A DNA stretch of 37,800 nucleotides from Acidobacteriota bacterium (GCA_016195325.1 JACPZX010000069.1:1-37800), one strand, 5' to 3'. Shown: positions 7,272 to 15,722, counted from the stretch's first letter. Notes: generated by a model from the sequence alone, not told the origin. Translations and numbers: made by a program.

Positions 7272-9716
7272 ATGAGCGCCATGAACGAGCCCGCCATCCT
7301 CACGGACCTCCGCTTCGCGATCCGATCGCTGGGTCGCTCCCCCGGCTTCGTCCTCATCTCCATCATCACGCTCGGCCTCGGCATCGGCGCCAACACGTCG
7401 GCGTTCAGCATCCTCAACGAAGTGCTGCTGCGCCCGCTCCCGTACGCCGACGTCGATCGCCTCGATCGCATCTATCGGACCACACCCCAGGACTCCCGGG
7501 GCGCCGTCTCGGCGGCCGACTACCTCGATCTCGCCTCGCAGGTGAGCGGCTTCGGCGAGATCGCCGCCTACGGCCCTGCGGAGATGAGCCTCGCGGAGCC
7601 CGGCCGTCCCGCCGAGATGGTCACCGGCGCCCGGACCACCACCAACCTCTTTTCGGTCCTGGGCGTCGAGCCCCGGCTCGGCCGATCGTTCCGTCCCGAC
7701 GAAGCCGCGCAGGGCAAGCACCGCGTCCTCGTGCTCAGCCACAGGGTCTGGCAGAACCGCTTCGGGGGGGACCTCGGGATCATCGGCCGGATCGTGCGCG
7801 TCGACGGGGAGCCCCACGAGATCATCGGCGTGCTCCCTGCGGCCTTCAACGACTGGCGGAGCCTCGGGTGGGCCGACGTCTTCCGCCCGCTCGGCCTCCG
7901 CGACGACGAAGCCCACGACCGCAGCGCCACGTGGCTCCGCCTCGTCGGCCGGCGCGCTGCGAGCGTCACCCGCGAGCAGGGCGGAGGCATCGTCGCAGCC
8001 TTCGGCCGCCGCCTCGCGGCCGAGTTCCCCGAGGCCAACCTCGGAAGCACCTGGCGCACGCTCCCGATCTCCACCGGCACGGGCGATGAGAAGGCCCCGG
8101 CCGTTCTCACCATGCTGATCGGCCTCTCCGGGTTCGTTCTGCTCATCGCCTGCTCGAACCTCGCGAACCTCCTGCTCGCGCGGACGATGGCCCGGGCCCG
8201 AGAGCTCGCGGTGCGCGCAGCCCTCGGCGCCTCGCGCGCGCGCCTGCTCCGCCCCCTGGTCGTCGAATCCCTCCTGCTGTCCCTCGCCGGCGGCGTCTGC
8301 GCGATCCAGGTCGCGATGTGGACCTCCGACTGGCTGGCCGTCGCAAGCGTCGGGGACAACGGCGAGGCGGTCGTCCTCCGCCTCGACTGGCGCGTGCTCG
8401 GTTGGACCTTCGCCGCCTGCCTCTTCACCGCCCTCGCCTTCGGCGTCGCCCCCGCGCTCTTCGCCCTGAGGCTCGATCTCATCAGCACGCTCAAGAGCGG
8501 AGGGCGGGGCGCCACCGGCGATCGCGGCCACCAGCGGTTCCGCCAGTTCCTGATCGTCGGGCAGTTCGCCCTCGCCATGGTCCTCCTCGCGGGGGCCGCC
8601 CTCTTCGGGCGCGGCCTCTACGAGGCGAACAACCGCCGCTCCGGCTGGGAGTCCGATCACCTGGTCACCGGCAACATGCTCCTCCCGGCCGCCGCCTACG
8701 CGGGCGATACGGCGGTCGCGAGCTTCCAGCGCGCCGCCCTGGAGCGCCTCGAGGCACTTCCCGGCGTCGCCTCCGCCAGCCTCTCGTACGCCATGCCCTT
8801 CTTCGGCTTCGCCGAGCCGCGCAAGTACCTCGTCGCGGGCCGCGAGGTCCCCGAGCCCGGCCACGAGCCCGGCGCCGTCATCAACGGCGTCAGCCCCCAC
8901 TACTTCGAGACGGTCGGCACGCGCCTCCTCAGCGGACGCGCCTTCGACTTGAACGACAAGCTCGATTCCCCGAAGGTCTTCGTCATCAACCAGGCGATGG
9001 CCACGGGTCTCTTCCCCGGCGAGAGCCCTCTCGGCAAGCGCCTCGCCCGGGCCGGCGGCAAGACGGTCGAATGGGGGGAGATCGTCGGCGTCGTCGCCGA
9101 CGTCCAGTCGGTCTACGCGGATCGCGTCACCGTGACCTACCAGCTATACCAGCCGATGGCCCAGGAGCCCCGCCCCTACGGCGAGCTCGCCGTGCGGACG
9201 TCGGGCGCCGCGCCGGCCGGGCTGGTCGACGGCGTTCGAAGGACCATTGCGGCGCTCGACGCCGATCTGCCCGTGCGCCAGCTCCAGCCCGCCGAGACCA
9301 CCATCGAGAGGGCCAACTACCAGGACGGCGTCCTCGGGAGCATGCTCTCCTTCCTCGCCCTGCTCGGCCTGGGTCTCGCCTCCCTCGGGATTTACGGCGT
9401 CATCGCCCGCACGATGGCCCAGCGCACCAGCGAGTTCGGCATCCGCCTCGCGCTCGGGGCGCAGGTGGAGGACATCATCCGCCTCGTGCTCGGGGCGGGA
9501 GTGAAACTCGCGCTCGTCGGCTCCGCCCTCGGGCTTCTGGGCGCCGTCGGCATCTGCAGGGTGTTTGCGGCCATCTTCCCCGGGATGCAGACCAGCAGCG
9601 CTCCGGTCCTCACCGGCGTCACGCTCCTGCTCATGGCGATCGCCCTGGTCGCCTGCTACGTGCCCGCAAGAACCGCCTCGAGGATCAGCCCCACCGAGAC
9701 GCTGCGGGCGGAGTAA
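7272..9716 (+). CDS. ADOP-type duplicated orphan ABC permease (MacB_PCD-FtsX twice)
   Basis: 814 residues. The N-terminus (LRFAIRSLGRSPGFVLISI, then TLGLGIGANTSAFSILNEVLLRPLPY) is the hallmark of the acidobacterial duplicated orphan permease family. The order is: first membrane helix (about 26-46), periplasmic MacB_PCD domain, three-helix FtsX domain (about 280-400, with ARARELAVRAALGASRARLL), a second helix near 435 (QFLIVGQFALAMVLLAGAAL), second periplasmic domain, and a second FtsX domain near the C-terminus (TSEFGIRLALGAQVEDIIRLVL). No ATPase domain is present, hence 'orphan'. Related proteins move lipids, lipoproteins or drugs by mechanotransmission, but a partner ATPase must be encoded elsewhere. 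Confidence 0.92.
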   Translation: MSAMNEPAILTDLRFAIRSLGRSPGFVLISIITLGLGIGANTSAFSILNEVLLRPLPYADVDRLDRIYRTTPQDSRGAVSAADYLDLASQVSGFGEIAAYGPAEMSLAEPGRPAEMVTGARTTTNLFSVLGVEPRLGRSFRPDEAAQGKHRVLVLSHRVWQNRFGGDLGIIGRIVRVDGEPHEIIGVLPAAFNDWRSLGWADVFRPLGLRDDEAHDRSATWLRLVGRRAASVTREQGGGIVAAFGRRLAAEFPEANLGSTWRTLPISTGTGDEKAPAVLTMLIGLSGFVLLIACSNLANLLLARTMARARELAVRAALGASRARLLRPLVVESLLLSLAGGVCAIQVAMWTSDWLAVASVGDNGEAVVLRLDWRVLGWTFAACLFTALAFGVAPALFALRLDLISTLKSGGRGATGDRGHQRFRQFLIVGQFALAMVLLAGAALFGRGLYEANNRRSGWESDHLVTGNMLLPAAAYAGDTAVASFQRAALERLEALPGVASASLSYAMPFFGFAEPRKYLVAGREVPEPGHEPGAVINGVSPHYFETVGTRLLSGRAFDLNDKLDSPKVFVINQAMATGLFPGESPLGKRLARAGGKTVEWGEIVGVVADVQSVYADRVTVTYQLYQPMAQEPRPYGELAVRTSGAAPAGLVDGVRRTIAALDADLPVRQLQPAETTIERANYQDGVLGSMLSFLALLGLGLASLGIYGVIARTMAQRTSEFGIRLALGAQVEDIIRLVLGAGVKLALVGSALGLLGAVGICRVFAAIFPGMQTSSAPVLTGVTLLLMAIALVACYVPARTASRISPTETLRAE

Positions 9717-9814
9717 ACCTCTCGATCGGATCTGTTTCGCTCACGTCTGCTCTGGGGTAGTCTTCGGGAAGCCCCTCGCGCGCGACGCGACGCATCGGGG
9801 GCCGGGGAGGAACG

Positions 9815-10267
9815 ATGTCGATTCACGATGACGGCTACTCGGTCCTGCTCCCGGAGGCGCAGAGCTGGCGCCCCTCGAACATCATGAAGATCTCCAACAC
9901 CGACCTGATGAAAACCCTCGGGGGAGCCGATCGGCTCGGAGGTCGGCTATGGCGCCTTCCGGCCTACTCCGCGAACACCTGGCACAGGCATGTCGACTCG
10001 TGGGAGCTCTACTTCCTGCTCGAGGGAGTCGGGCGGATGCGCATCGGGAACACGACCGTCACCGTCCCCCGTTACGGCAGCGTCCTCGTGGCCCCGCAGA
10101 TGCTGCGCCAGGTCTTCAACGACACTCCGGATGACGCGCTCTGGCTGATCGTGGCGGCGCCCCAGGAGGCGCAGACCGGCGCCGAGCCGGATCTCTCCCG
10201 CTTCTACCCGGAGGATCCGAAGACCCTTCCTCCCGAGCTCGCCGGAAGAGTGTGGCCGCCACGGTGA
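9815..10267 (+). CDS. Cupin domain protein
   Basis: 150 residues with a single cupin barrel. Motif 1 is around NTWHRHVDSWELYFLLEGVGRM, giving H-x-H and a downstream Glu as likely metal ligands. Motif 2 is around YGSVLVAPQMLRQVFND. Cupins of this size bind a metal and act as small-molecule enzymes or ligand sensors; no substrate is evident. GGGGAGG (9804-9810) is placed well before ATG 9815. The gene is separated from the next by four bases, so it probably works in the same pathway as the nitrilase-family enzyme. Confidence 0.85.
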   Translation: MSIHDDGYSVLLPEAQSWRPSNIMKISNTDLMKTLGGADRLGGRLWRLPAYSANTWHRHVDSWELYFLLEGVGRMRIGNTTVTVPRYGSVLVAPQMLRQVFNDTPDDALWLIVAAPQEAQTGAEPDLSRFYPEDPKTLPPELAGRVWPPR

Positions 10268-10271
10268 CGGC

Positions 10272-11069
10272 ATGATCATCGCCCTGGCGTCGCCTCGCGT
10301 CGCCACGTCGCTCGACGACGGGCTGGAGAGGATCCGCCGCCTCATCTCCGAGGCGGCGGCGCAGGGGGCCGAGATCGTCTGCTTCCCGGAGGCGTATCTC
10401 CCGGGGCTTCGGGGACAGGACTTCGAGGTATTCCCCTACGATCAGGCCCAGCAGGATCGAGCGCTCCAGGCCGTCGCGCAGTGCGCGCGCGAGCATGAAA
10501 TGGCCGTCATCCTCGGGATGGAGCGCGTCACCGACGCGGGCAGGCAGATCGCCGCCTGCGTCCTCGACGCGCACGGCCGGGTCCTGGGATACCAGAGCAA
10601 GAACCAGCTCGACCCGACCGAGGAACCGTTCTACGTCCCCGGCGAGACCCGGCAGATCTTCGAGGTCAACGGCGTCAAGTTCGGCGTGGCGATCTGCCAC
10701 GAGGGGTGGCGCTATCCCGAGACGGTTCGATGGGCTGCGGTGCGCGGGGCGAAGATCGTCTTTCACCCGCAGCACACGGGACACGAGCGGGCGGGCGCGG
10801 CCCTGACGGAGTGGGGGGCGGCCGGCGGGCCTTACTACGAGAAGGCGATGTTGATGCGGAGCCTCGAGAACACGATCTACTTCGCCAGCGTCAACTACGC
10901 TCTGCGCTTCCAGGAGTCGGCGACGAGCCTCATCACTCCGTCGGGGAAGTGCCAGGCGTATCTCCCCTACGGCCGGGAGGGGGTTCTGGTGCAGGCCATC
11001 GATCTGGACGAAGCCACCGGGATGCTGGCGATCCGGTACGCGCCGGAGCGCTACCGCGAAGGGGAGTGA
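10272..11069 (+). CDS. Carbon-nitrogen hydrolase (nitrilase superfamily)
   Basis: 265 residues with the full catalytic triad: Glu40 in FPEAYLPG, Lys110 in YQSKNQL, and Cys142 in GVAICHEGWRYPE. The superfamily hydrolyses nitriles, amides or carbamoyl groups through a cysteine thioester. The second glutamate after the lysine (DPTEEPFYVPG) is also typical. The late segment LMRSLENTIYFASVNYAL fits the amidase branches better than true nitrilases, but the substrate is not readable. It is cytoplasmic, four bases downstream of the cupin and eight before DoxX, consistent with one operon. Confidence 0.9.
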   Translation: MIIALASPRVATSLDDGLERIRRLISEAAAQGAEIVCFPEAYLPGLRGQDFEVFPYDQAQQDRALQAVAQCAREHEMAVILGMERVTDAGRQIAACVLDAHGRVLGYQSKNQLDPTEEPFYVPGETRQIFEVNGVKFGVAICHEGWRYPETVRWAAVRGAKIVFHPQHTGHERAGAALTEWGAAGGPYYEKAMLMRSLENTIYFASVNYALRFQESATSLITPSGKCQAYLPYGREGVLVQAIDLDEATGMLAIRYAPERYREGE

Positions 11070-11077
11070 GGAGAACC

Positions 11078-11509
11078 ATGACCACGAACCGCGCCGCACC
11101 GATCGCGTACTTCCTGCTCCGGCTCGTGGCGGGGCTCCTCTTCTTCCAGGCGGGCAGCATGAAGTTCCTCGGGTGGTTCGGCGGAATGCCCGGCGGGCCC
11201 CCCGGCGGGACGGCGCCGCTGATGACGCAGATCGGCATCGGCGGCCTCCTCGAGTTCTTCGGGGGCATCGCCATCATGCTGGGCCTCTTCACCCGGCCCG
11301 TCGCCTTCATCCTCTCCGGCGAGATGGCGGTCGCCTACTGGCAGTTCCTCGCGCCGCAGGGAGCGTGGCCGATCCAGAACCACGGCGACTCCGCGGTGCT
11401 CTTCTGCTTCATCTTTCTCTTCATGGCGGCGCAGGGAGGCGGACCCTTCAGCCTCGACGCGCTGATCGACCGCCTTCGATCGAAGGCCCCGGGGCGGCGA
11501 GCTCCGTGA
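11078..11509 (+). CDS. DoxX family membrane protein
   Basis: 143 residues with four membrane helices: about 9-27 (YFLLRLVAGLLFFQAGSMKF), 53-73 (GIGGLLEFFGGIAIMLGLF), 75-93 and 105-121. The RLVAGLLFFQAGSMKFLGWF opening and the GLLEFFGGIAIMLGLFTRPVA middle are characteristic of DoxX. Family members are linked to thiosulfate:quinone oxidation, oxidative stress or unknown redox roles. GAGGAGA overlaps the upstream stop and serves ATG 11078. The start inside the longer open frame is chosen on this site and the DoxX N-terminus. Confidence 0.88.
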   Translation: MTTNRAAPIAYFLLRLVAGLLFFQAGSMKFLGWFGGMPGGPPGGTAPLMTQIGIGGLLEFFGGIAIMLGLFTRPVAFILSGEMAVAYWQFLAPQGAWPIQNHGDSAVLFCFIFLFMAAQGGGPFSLDALIDRLRSKAPGRRAP

Positions 11510-11540
11510 ACGCACTCGACGGATCACCGGAGGTTTGATG

Positions 11541-12113
11541 ATGAGCTTCGTCCTCGGCGTGACACTGGCAGCCCTCGTGTTCTTCGTCTGGAGCGCGATC
11601 TCGTGGATGGCCCTTCCCTGGCAGCGCGGGGTCTTCAAGGAATTCCGGGACGAGGAGAAGGTGGCGCAGTTCCTGGCCGATGAGGCCCCCACCACCGGGA
11701 TCTACGGTCTCCCCGCGGAGCCCAGGTACCCCGTCGGCTCGACGAAGGAACAGCGGGATGCGATCGATCAGATCGTCTGGAACAAGATGCAGAGCGGGCC
11801 GCTCGTCTTCGCCGTGGTGTCGAGGGAGAGATTCGCTCCGTTTCCGAAGATGCTGGCCATCGCGCTCGTCGGAAACGTCGCCGTCTCGCTGATCTTCGGC
11901 TGGATGCTCCGGAACACGACGGGGCTCGGCTACGGCGAGCGCGTGGTCTTCATCCTGCTCGGCGGGGTCGCCGCGGGGATCTCCTGCCGCATCCCCGATT
12001 GGAACTGGCACAAGTTTCCCTGGAACCACACACTCATCAATATCGCGAGCCTCGCGATCGGGTGGCTGCTCTCGGGGCTCGTGCTCGCCGGGTTCGTTCG
12101 CGGCCGAGCGTAG
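11541..12113 (+). CDS. Hypothetical integral membrane protein
   Basis: About 190 residues, no recognised domain. Helices are predicted at the N-terminus (SFVLGVTLAALVFFVWSAI), then after a hydrophilic segment (residues 30-100) at MLAIALVGNVAVSLIFGWML, VVFILLGGVAAGISC and INIASLAIGWLLSGLVLAG, giving four in total. Two adjacent ATGs are possible. GGAGG (11529-11533) is 4 bases from ATG 11538 and 7 from ATG 11541, so the latter is preferred. The gene follows DoxX by about 30 bases and is likely in its operon. Confidence 0.7.
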   Translation: MSFVLGVTLAALVFFVWSAISWMALPWQRGVFKEFRDEEKVAQFLADEAPTTGIYGLPAEPRYPVGSTKEQRDAIDQIVWNKMQSGPLVFAVVSRERFAPFPKMLAIALVGNVAVSLIFGWMLRNTTGLGYGERVVFILLGGVAAGISCRIPDWNWHKFPWNHTLINIASLAIGWLLSGLVLAGFVRGRA

Positions 12114-12162
12114 CCGGCGTGTCCGGTGCGGCCGGATGGGCTCTTGAGGAGGACGTTCGAGC

Positions 12163-12516
12163 ATGATCATCGGCGCGCACTCCATCATCTACAGCAAGGA
12201 TCCGGAATCCGATCGCGCGTTCCTGCGCGACGTCCTCGAGTTCCCGCACGTCGACGTCGGCGAAGGGTGGCTGATCTTCGGGCTGCCGCCGGCCGAGGTC
12301 GCCGTGCACCCGTCGGACGAGAACGACGTCCACGAGCTCTACCTGATGTGCGACGACGTCCAGAAGTTCGTCGCCTCGATGGCGAAGTCGGGGGTCGCCT
12401 GCGAGCCCGTCGCGGCGATGGGGTGGGGGATGCTCACGAAGCTGACGCTCCCCGGAGGCGGCAGGATCGGCGTCTACCAGCCCCGCCACGCGCGCCCGAA
12501 ACCGGTGATCCCGTGA
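12163..12516 (+). CDS. VOC family protein (glyoxalase-like)
   Basis: 117 residues, a single-domain VOC protein. MIIGAHSIIYSKDPESDRAF starts the first module, with LEFPHVDVGEGWLIFGLPPAE closing its sheet; the second module contains HELYLMCDDVQKFVASMAK and LTLPGGGRIGVYQP. Histidines in the AHSIIY and EVAVHPSDENDVHELYL segments are candidate metal ligands. Small VOC proteins include antibiotic-binding and lyase members, so the function is open. AGGAGG lies about 10 bases before ATG 12163. The stop overlaps the next start (GTGA). Confidence 0.8.
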   Translation: MIIGAHSIIYSKDPESDRAFLRDVLEFPHVDVGEGWLIFGLPPAEVAVHPSDENDVHELYLMCDDVQKFVASMAKSGVACEPVAAMGWGMLTKLTLPGGGRIGVYQPRHARPKPVIP

Positions 12517-12806
12517 CCCCCGTCACCGTCATCGCGCGCATGAAGGCGAAGCCCGGCATGGAAGCGGCGCTCCGGAAGGAGCTGCTCGCTCTCCTGCCTC
12601 CCACGCGAGGGGAGAAGGGGTGCCTCAACTACGATCTTCACGAGGCGCAGGGGGACGCGTCGAGCTTTCTCTTCCACGAGAACTGGATGAGCGAGGAGGA
12701 CCTGAACGCCCACCTTGCCGCGCCGCACATCGCGGGATTCCTCGGGAGATCGGCGGCGCTCCTCGCCGGGCCGGTCGAGATCGCCCTCTTCAGGCGCGTC
12801 GGCTGA
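12513..12806 (+). CDS. Antibiotic biosynthesis monooxygenase (ABM) domain protein
   Basis: 97 residues. PVTVIARMKAKPGMEAALRK, then PPTRGEKGCLNYDLHEAQGD, FLFHENWMSEEDLNAHLAAPH and FL at the edge of the final helix are the standard ABM dimeric alpha-beta barrel sequence. Members include cofactor-free quinone-forming monooxygenases and many proteins of unknown role. GTG 12513 overlaps the stop of the VOC gene by four bases and gives the normal family N-terminus. The stop shares a base with the next ATG, so VOC, ABM and the glycosylase-family gene are translationally chained. Confidence 0.85.
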   Translation: MTPVTVIARMKAKPGMEAALRKELLALLPPTRGEKGCLNYDLHEAQGDASSFLFHENWMSEEDLNAHLAAPHIAGFLGRSAALLAGPVEIALFRRVG

Positions 12807-13420
12807 TGAGCCTGAGGGCGCTCCTCGAGCGCGTCCGCGCGTGCCGCCTCTGCGAGGAGCACCTTCCGCTCGGCCCTCGCCCGGTCCTCCAGGCCGGCCC
12901 CGCCGCGCCGATCCTCATCGCGTCGCAGGCGCCGGGAAGGCGCGTCCACGCGTCGGGGAAGCCCTTCGACGACCCGAGCGGCGACCGGCTGCGCGCGTGG
13001 CTGGGCGTCGACCGCGAGGCCTTCTACGATCCGAAGAGGTTCGCCATCATCCCGATGGGCTTCTGTTACCCCGGCACCGGCCGGAGCGGCGACCTCCCTC
13101 CGAGGCCCGAGTGCGCCCCGGCGTGGCGGGGCGATCTCCTGCGGGAGATGAAGGGGCTGGAGCTCACGCTCGCCGTCGGGCGGTACGCGCAGGAGTACCA
13201 CTTCCCCGACCACGAGGGATCTCTGACAGACCTGGTGAAGGAGTGGCGCCGCCACTGGCCGGCGCGCCTCCCCCTCCCCCACCCCAGCCCGCGCAACAAC
13301 CTCTGGCTGCGGACGAACCCCTGGTTCGAGCGCGACGTCGTCCCCGAGCTGCGGCTCAGGGTGAGCCGGCTCCTGTCGATCCGAGCCCCTTCCGTTCGAC
13401 CAACGGGCATGCAAGGCTGA
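12806..13420 (+). CDS. Uracil-DNA glycosylase superfamily protein
   Basis: 204 residues. The N-terminus has a C-x-x-C pair (VRACRLCEEH, Cys13 and Cys16). ILIASQAPGRRVHASGKPFDDPSGDRL is the region of motif 1, and LPHPSPRNNLWL carries the HPSPRN form of motif 2. These fit the stand-alone 'uracil-DNA glycosylase family' proteins (PF03167) found beside the classical enzymes. Whether all four cysteines of an iron-sulfur cluster exist is unclear: others lie in GFCYPG and PECAPAW. The expected role is removal of deaminated bases, but many family members are untested. ATG 12806 overlaps the upstream TGA by one base. Confidence 0.85.
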   Translation: MSLRALLERVRACRLCEEHLPLGPRPVLQAGPAAPILIASQAPGRRVHASGKPFDDPSGDRLRAWLGVDREAFYDPKRFAIIPMGFCYPGTGRSGDLPPRPECAPAWRGDLLREMKGLELTLAVGRYAQEYHFPDHEGSLTDLVKEWRRHWPARLPLPHPSPRNNLWLRTNPWFERDVVPELRLRVSRLLSIRAPSVRPTGMQG

Positions 13421-13442
13421 CCCCGACCGAACGGAGGAAGCG

Positions 13443-13802
13443 ATGAAATACCTTTGCCTGATCTACCACAACGAGACGGTGTGGTCGGCTCTCCCGAAGG
13501 ACGAGATGGAGCGGACGATGGGCGAGTACCGAGCGCTCCGCGACGACACGAGGAAGAGCGGCCATTTCGTCGACGGAAACCGGCTCCACAACGTCGACGC
13601 CGCGAGCACCGTGCGCGTGCGGAACGGGAAGCTCATGACGACGGACGGCCCCTTCGCCGAGACGAAGGAGCAGCTCGGCGGCTACTTCCTCTTCGAGGCG
13701 CGCGACCTGAACGAGGCGATCCATCTCGCCTCGAGGATACCCGGCGCCCGCACGGGGTGCGTCGAGGTCCGGCCGGTGGCCGAGCCTCCCGCGACGGCGT
13801 GA
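13443..13802 (+). CDS. YCII-related DGPF domain protein (ECF42 partner)
   Basis: 119 residues with the diagnostic TTDGPFAETKEQLGGYFLF segment and the MKYLCLIYHNE start of the DGPF/YCII family, a small ferredoxin-like alpha-beta fold. These genes are nearly always beside an ECF42 sigma factor, as here, where the stop overlaps the sigma factor's GTG. They are thought to belong to the regulon or to modulate the system; biochemical function is not known. GGAGG (13433-13437) precedes ATG 13443. Single-copy arrangement; some genomes have several DGPF genes per sigma factor. Confidence 0.92.
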   Translation: MKYLCLIYHNETVWSALPKDEMERTMGEYRALRDDTRKSGHFVDGNRLHNVDAASTVRVRNGKLMTTDGPFAETKEQLGGYFLFEARDLNEAIHLASRIPGARTGCVEVRPVAEPPATA

Positions 13803-15055
13803 CCCGGGACGCGGCCGCGGAGATCGCCTCGACGGTCGAGGCGCTCTACCTCTCCGACTCGCGGCGCGTCCTCGCCACCCTCATCCGCCTCCTCGGCGAC
13901 TTCGATCTCGCGGAGGAGGCGCTTCACGACGCCTTCGCCGAGGCGCTGGCGCGGTGGCCCGCCGACGGAGTCCCGGCGAGCCCGCGCGCGTGGCTCGTCT
14001 CGACGGGGCGCTTCAAGGCGATCGATCGCCTGAGGCGCCGCGCCCGATTCGACACGAGCCTCGCCCCGGAGGCGGCCCGCCTGAGGGAAGCCGCCGGTTC
14101 CGGCGCCGCAGACCCCGAGGATCTCGAGGACGATCGCCTCCGGCTGATCTTCACCTGCTGCCATCCGGCGCTGCCACCCGAAGCCCAGGTGGCGCTGACG
14201 CTCCGTGAGGTCTGCGGCCTCACCACGGAGGAGATCGCCTCCGCGTTCCTCGTGAAGCCGCCGGCGGTGGCGCAGCGCATCGTGCGCGCGAAGGCGAAGA
14301 TCCGGGACGCCGGAATCCCTTACGAGGTGCCGCTCCTCGCCGAGCTTCCCGAAAGACTCGAGCCCGTGCTCCGCGTCCTCTACCTCGTCTTCAACGAGGG
14401 GTACTTCGCCTCGTCGGGGGCGTCGCTGGTGCGCGCCGATCTCTCGGGGGAGGCCATCCGGGTGATCCGCCTTCTCGTCGATCGGCTGCCTGACCCCGAG
14501 GCGACCGGCCTCCTCGCGCTGATGCTCCTCCACGAGTCGCGCCGGGCTGCTCGGACGTCGGCGTCGGGAGAGATGGTCCTTCTGGACGACCAGGATCGAT
14601 CGCTCTGGAACCGGGGGCTCATCGAGGAGGGGTCGAAGCTCGTCTCGCAGGCGCTCGCCTCGCGCCGCGTCGGCCCGTACACCCTCCAGGCGGCGATTGC
14701 GGCGGTGCACGCCGAGGGAAGCGATGCCGTCTCCACGGACTGGGCGCAGATCGTCGGCCTCTACGATCTTCTCGCGCGCCTCGACCCCTCCCCCGTCGTC
14801 GAGCTGAACCGCGCCGCCGCCGTCGCGATGAGGGACGGGCCCGCCGCCGGGCTCGCTCTCGTCGATGCCATCCTCGCCCGCGGCGACCTCGCCGACTACC
14901 ACCTGGCCCACGCGGCGCGCGCCGAGCTCGCGCGCCGGGCCGGCCGGACCGACGACGCCCGCGACGCGTACCAGCGCGCTCTCGCCCTCGTCCGGCAGGA
15001 GCCCGAGCGCCGGTTCCTCGAGCGGAGGCTGGCCGGACTGGCGGGCCGGAGGTAG
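13799..15055 (+). CDS. ECF42-type RNA polymerase sigma factor with C-terminal extension
   Basis: 418 residues. The sigma region 2 core (residues about 10-75: YLSDSRRVLATLIRLLGDF, DLAEEALHDAFAEALARWP) and region 4 (about 125-175: LTLREVCGLTTEEIASAFLV, AQRIVRAKAKI) are followed by a long helical extension of about 230 residues. The extension contains VFNEGYFASSGASLVRADLS, SLWNRGLIEEG and VVELNRAAAVAM. That extension, with TPR-like features, is typical of ECF42 and replaces an anti-sigma factor by controlling activity from within the same protein. GTG 13799 overlaps the DGPF stop by four bases and places region 2 correctly. Target promoters and inducing signal are unknown. Confidence 0.92.
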   Translation: MTRDAAAEIASTVEALYLSDSRRVLATLIRLLGDFDLAEEALHDAFAEALARWPADGVPASPRAWLVSTGRFKAIDRLRRRARFDTSLAPEAARLREAAGSGAADPEDLEDDRLRLIFTCCHPALPPEAQVALTLREVCGLTTEEIASAFLVKPPAVAQRIVRAKAKIRDAGIPYEVPLLAELPERLEPVLRVLYLVFNEGYFASSGASLVRADLSGEAIRVIRLLVDRLPDPEATGLLALMLLHESRRAARTSASGEMVLLDDQDRSLWNRGLIEEGSKLVSQALASRRVGPYTLQAAIAAVHAEGSDAVSTDWAQIVGLYDLLARLDPSPVVELNRAAAVAMRDGPAAGLALVDAILARGDLADYHLAHAARAELARRAGRTDDARDAYQRALALVRQEPERRFLERRLAGLAGRR

Positions 15056-15067
15056 GCTGACGACCTC

Positions 15068-15622
15068 ATGACGAGGGAGTTCACGTTTATCGGAGGCGGC
15101 GCCGGCCCCTGGCGCGTCGTGACGCTCGTGCCCGTGATCGGCGCGCCGCTCGATGCGGTCCAGCGCGTCGACGTCGTCAACCGCCGGCTCGACGCCCTTC
15201 CCGAGGGATCCCGTTGGATCCTTCGCGGCGTCACGAGCCACGAGCGCTACGTCACGCGCGCGGAGCACGCGGCGCTCGCGGCCAAGTCTCCCCCTCTCGG
15301 CCGGACCGCCGCGACCTCGGCCGCTCTCATCCCGATCCGGAAGTCGGCGGAGTGGTGGGGCCTCGCCCAGGACGAGCGACGGGCGATCCTCGAGGAGCGC
15401 TCGGCCCACATCGAGACCGGCCTCGCGTACCTTCCGGCCGTCGCGCGCCGCCTGCATCACGGACGCGATCTCGGCGAGCCCTTCGATTTCATCACCTGGT
15501 TCGAGTACGCCTCCGCCGACGCCGGCGCCTTCGAGGAGCTGGTCGCCCGGCTGCGCCTCACCGCCGAGTGGGCGTACGTGGAGCGCGAGATCGACATCCG
15601 GCTCGAGCGTGACGGGAGCTGA
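15068..15622 (+). CDS. Chlorite dismutase family heme-binding protein (short, clade 2-like)
   Basis: 184 residues. IPIRKSAEWWGLAQDERRAIL, then HIETGLAYLPAVARRLHH, RDLGEPFDFITWFEY and FEELVARLRLTAEWAYVERE match the chlorite dismutase family, and the length equals that of the short (clade 2) enzymes. His130/His131 lie where the proximal heme ligand is expected. Such proteins decompose chlorite to chloride and oxygen or have other peroxidase or heme roles; without checking the distal Arg, activity cannot be claimed. The gene follows the ECF42 sigma factor by 12 bases, suggesting it may be a member of that stress regulon. Confidence 0.8.
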   Translation: MTREFTFIGGGAGPWRVVTLVPVIGAPLDAVQRVDVVNRRLDALPEGSRWILRGVTSHERYVTRAEHAALAAKSPPLGRTAATSAALIPIRKSAEWWGLAQDERRAILEERSAHIETGLAYLPAVARRLHHGRDLGEPFDFITWFEYASADAGAFEELVARLRLTAEWAYVEREIDIRLERDGS

Positions 15623-15669
15623 CCCCGGGGAGCTGCGCGTGGAAGAGCCCCGACCCGCGCGCTCGTCCC

Positions 15670-15692
15670 GTGGGGCGTCTGAGCCGCCCCAC
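15670..15692 (+). terminator. Possible transcription terminator hairpin
   Basis: GTGGGGCG and CGCCCCAC form a perfect 8-bp GC-rich stem around a seven-base loop, 48 bases after the chlorite dismutase-like stop and before the BlaI promoter. Position is ideal for ending the 9.8-15.6 kb transcript. The following bases (CCCAGGATTTCC) contain only a short T stretch, so intrinsic termination would be weak; an RNA-stability hairpin is an alternative. Confidence 0.4.
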
Positions 15693-15722
15693 CCCAGGAT
15701 TTCCATCTCCTCGTCTGAAACC

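Noticed and set aside
7062-8900. 612-codon minus-strand frame inside the ADOP gene
   Set aside because: Glu/Gly/Ala-biased shadow of the permease codons; no motif, and the plus strand encodes a full-length known family.
13682-15706. 674-codon minus-strand frame across the sigma factor
   Set aside because: Shadow of the third-position GC pattern; the ECF42 and chlorite dismutase-family proteins on the plus strand are clear.
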